This document shows positions 5,450 through 7,102 of a DNA stretch of 7,102 nucleotides, one piece after another. Numbering within the stretch: position 1 is the stretch's first letter; each line of letters begins with the position of its first letter. The notes under the pieces are model-generated. The model was not told the DNA's origin and made no database searches. It was given only the letters and a program-made list of their open reading frames with translations. This stretch comes from Synechococcaceae bacterium WBB_10_009 (GTDB taxonomy: Bacteria; Cyanobacteriota; Cyanobacteriia; PCC-6307; Cyanobiaceae), in assembly GCA_010030955.1 (NCBI GenBank), contig RHBP01000089.1:1-7102 (forward strand). The letters run 5' to 3'. The position numbers and the translations under genes are program-made.

Positions 5450-6373
5450 TCAGCGGATCTTGCCGATCTCGCGGCCCACCTGCTCGATGCGCTTGTACTC
5501 CCCCGGGGTGGCCTTGATGAACTGTTGGGCGCCGAACAGGCCCAGGATCACCTTCTGCTCCGGGTCGCTGGGGCGCCAGCTCAGGATCGCCTTCTGCAGC
5601 TTGGCGGTGAAGCCTTGGCCGTAGCGCGCATCGAGGTTGCCCTGGGCGATCCAGTGGTAATCGGGGTAGCCCGGTGAGGTCCAAATGGCCATCACCTTGG
5701 CGCGGCTCGCCTTGCCGTTGTGCAGGCTGGCGCGCCACACCTGTTCGTTCACGGCGCCGGCCTCGTAGGCCCCGCTCTGCACCAGGGCGATGGTGGCGTC
5801 GTGGCTGCCGCTGAAGCCGGGGGCACCGCCGGCGAACTGGCTCGGTTTGACCCCCGCCTGGGCCAGGAAGTACTGGGGCATCAGCCGGCCAGAGGTGGAG
5901 TTCTCGGAGCCGAAGGTGAAGCGGCGCCCCCTGAGTTCGCGCAGGCCGTCAATCGTGCGCACCGGCTGCAGGCCGCTGCGGGTGTTGGCGATGAAGATGC
6001 TCCGGAACGACACGTCGATGTCGCGCTGGGCCAGCACCCGGGCACTGGGTTTCTGCAGGCGGGCCTGCACACCGGTGAGCCCCCCGAACCACACCAGATC
6101 GAGATCGCCGGTGCGGAAGGCGGTCACCGCAGCGGCGTAGTCGGTCATCGGCACATACTTCACCGGCACGCTCAGCTGGCGGCTGAGCTCACCGGCCACC
6201 AAGCCGTAGAGGCGGTTGAGTTTTTCGGGGTTTTGGTCGGGAATGGCGCTGATGCGCAGCACCGGGCGGCTGGCCTGGGCGGCGGCGGGGCGCAGGCTGG
6301 GCGTCAGGACCACCGTGCCCAGGGCCAGGCTCAGGCCCAGGGCGACGGCGGTCCAACGTTCTCGAGCGGGCAT
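5450..6373 (-). CDS. phnD: Periplasmic substrate-binding protein, PhnD superfamily ('putative selenate' type)
   Basis: A 307-residue secreted binding protein that would capture the ligand in the periplasm and deliver it to the permease. It starts with a Sec signal peptide: basic MPARER, a hydrophobic core (about 8-26), and probable cleavage after the AAA near residues 30-32. There is no lipobox Cys, so it is probably soluble. Family marks are ISAIPDQNPEKLN (41-53), VKYVPMTDYAAAVTAFRTGD (71-90), LDLVWFGGLTGVQARL (91-106), FGSENSTSGRLMP (154-166), GSHDA (189-193) and AGAVNE (205-210). The Ser/Thr cluster and Ser-His-Asp segment correspond to the oxyanion-binding parts of PhnD/PtxB proteins. The AIPDQNP opening and WFGGLTGVQAR phrase match, from memory, proteins labelled putative selenate binding protein. 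The ligand could be phosphite, a phosphonate, selenate or another oxyanion; sequence alone does not decide. Confidence 0.88.
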   Translation of the reverse strand: MPARERWTAVALGLSLALGTVVLTPSLRPAAAQASRPVLRISAIPDQNPEKLNRLYGLVAGELSRQLSVPVKYVPMTDYAAAVTAFRTGDLDLVWFGGLTGVQARLQKPSARVLAQRDIDVSFRSIFIANTRSGLQPVRTIDGLRELRGRRFTFGSENSTSGRLMPQYFLAQAGVKPSQFAGGAPGFSGSHDATIALVQSGAYEAGAVNEQVWRASLHNGKASRAKVMAIWTSPGYPDYHWIAQGNLDARYGQGFTAKLQKAILSWRPSDPEQKVILGLFGAQQFIKATPGEYKRIEQVGREIGKIR

Positions 6374-6419
6374 GGTCGACAGCAGATGAAAGATGGATTG
6401 GGTTGGGGCTGCTCAGGCC

Positions 6420-7102
6420 TCAGAGCGCCTGCAGAAAGCGGGCCAACCGTTCCAGACCATCATCGATCGTGGTCTCGGCAGCGGCACAGGACAGACGGAT
6501 GCAGCGGTCGTCGCCGAAGGCGATACCTGGCACCACCGCCAGTCCCACCTCGTCGAGCAGGCGGTTGCACAGGGTCATCGAATCGAGGCCGTAATGGCTC
6601 ACATCCGGGAAGGCATAGAAGGCACCCTCAGGCGGCTGCAACTGCAGCCCGGGGATCGCGCGCACTCCGTCGCTCAGGCGCTGACGACGGCTGTTGAACT
6701 GCGCGGCCATGGCCAGGACGCTGTCGCGTGGCCCGCTCACGGCAGCGAGGGCGCCGTACTGGGCAAAGGTGCACACGTTGCTGGTGCTCTGGCTCTGCAA
6801 GGCCGCCGCGGCGCTGATCACGCTTTGGTTGCCGGCCAGCCAGCCGATGCGCCAGCCGGTCATGGCCCAGCCCTTGGCACAGCCGCCCACGATCAGGATG
6901 CGCTCGGCCAGGTCGGGGGCCACCGCCGCCAGGCTGTGGTGGCTGTGGCCGGGTGCCAGCAGAAACTCGTAGATCTCGTCACAGACCACCAGCAGCTGGG
7001 GGTGGCGGCGCAGCACCGCGGCCAGGGCTTCGAGCTCGCGGCGGCTCAGCACCATGCCGGTGGGGTTGCTGGGGCTGTTGAGCACCAGCAGCTTGCTGGC
7101 GG
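6420..7102 (-). CDS. Class I PLP-dependent aminotransferase (aspartate aminotransferase-like), N-terminus outside window
   Basis: The C-terminal 226 residues of a fold-type I aminotransferase; the 5' part lies beyond position 7102. The family motifs appear in the right order: SPSNPTG (the substrate/PLP-binding NPTG segment), VVCDEIYE (Asp that pairs with the PLP pyridine nitrogen), CAKGWAMTGWRIGW (Schiff-base Lys followed by the conserved MTGWRIG), and CIRLSCA near the C-terminus (Arg that binds the substrate carboxylate). It should transfer amino groups between an amino acid and a 2-oxoacid in the cytoplasm. Aspartate or a related amino acid is most likely, as in the cyanobacterial proteins often called AspC, but the donor cannot be fixed from this half. 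It ends 46 bp before the binding-protein gene on the same strand, with no terminator-like hairpin between them, so co-transcription is possible. Confidence 0.93.
   Translation of the reverse strand, partial: ASKLLVLNSPSNPTGMVLSRRELEALAAVLRRHPQLLVVCDEIYEFLLAPGHSHHSLAAVAPDLAERILIVGGCAKGWAMTGWRIGWLAGNQSVISAAAALQSQSTSNVCTFAQYGALAAVSGPRDSVLAMAAQFNSRRQRLSDGVRAIPGLQLQPPEGAFYAFPDVSHYGLDSMTLCNRLLDEVGLAVVPGIAFGDDRCIRLSCAAAETTIDDGLERLARFLQAL

Larger units (their letters stand above)
2053..6373 (-). other. Transporter operon of six genes with three ATGA junctions
   Basis: Six minus-strand genes run without a break: binding protein, small membrane protein, 26-residue peptide, ATPase, fused permease, SGNH hydrolase. 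Gaps or overlaps in order are 22 bp, 4-base overlap, 27 bp, 4-base overlap and 4-base overlap. This spacing makes one transcript very likely. A GC-rich stem-loop follows the last gene. No clear promoter was found in the 46 bp before the binding-protein gene, so the promoter may lie within or upstream of the aminotransferase gene. Confidence 0.8.

Noticed and set aside
6374..6419. Promoter or terminator in the spacer between aminotransferase and binding protein
   Set aside because: No -10/-35 pair, hairpin or T-run stands out in these 46 bases.
5720..6697. 325-codon plus-strand frame opposite the binding protein and aminotransferase
   Set aside because: It spans two clear genes on the other strand and their spacer and shows no domain; an open frame arising from high GC.

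Overview
The window reads as chromosomal DNA of a GC-rich picocyanobacterium of the Synechococcus/Cyanobium type. This is an inference from gene content: a DUF92 membrane protein related to the plant and cyanobacterial phytyl-phosphate kinase VTE6, a SigF-like sigma factor, a PhnCDE-type ABC transporter, and codons that end almost always in G or C. No mobile element, rRNA, tRNA or CRISPR array is visible. Genes are tightly packed; the longest non-coding stretches are about 85-95 bp.

Layout. Positions 8-286 (minus) hold a small alanine/proline/lysine-rich protein of unknown function. It is divergent from the DUF92 gene at 372-1178 (plus). The DUF92 gene converges on a sigma-factor gene at 1118-1957 (minus), and the two overlap at their 3' ends by 61 bp. 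A 95-bp spacer with two perfect stem-loops separates the sigma gene from a compact minus-strand cluster, given here in transcription order: periplasmic binding protein (6373-5450), small membrane protein (5427-5164), 26-residue membrane peptide (5167-5087), ABC ATPase (5059-4268), double-length fused permease (4271-2727) and SGNH hydrolase (2730-2053). Three junctions in the cluster are 4-base ATGA overlaps, which suggests translational coupling. A class I aminotransferase (7102-6420, 5' end outside the window) lies 46 bp upstream on the same strand.

How the parts fit. The cluster encodes a complete importer: a secreted binding protein, a permease with both membrane halves in one chain, and an ATPase. 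The binding protein belongs to the phosphate/phosphite/phosphonate-binding superfamily, but in my judgement it looks more like the subgroup often labelled 'putative selenate' than like true PhnD. No C-P lyase, phosphite dehydrogenase or selenium gene is in the window, so the substrate is open. The least explained parts are the two small membrane proteins between binding protein and ATPase, one only 26 residues long, and the SGNH hydrolase locked to the permease by an ATGA overlap. The sigma factor downstream has a good core-binding region but a divergent DNA-binding region 4.
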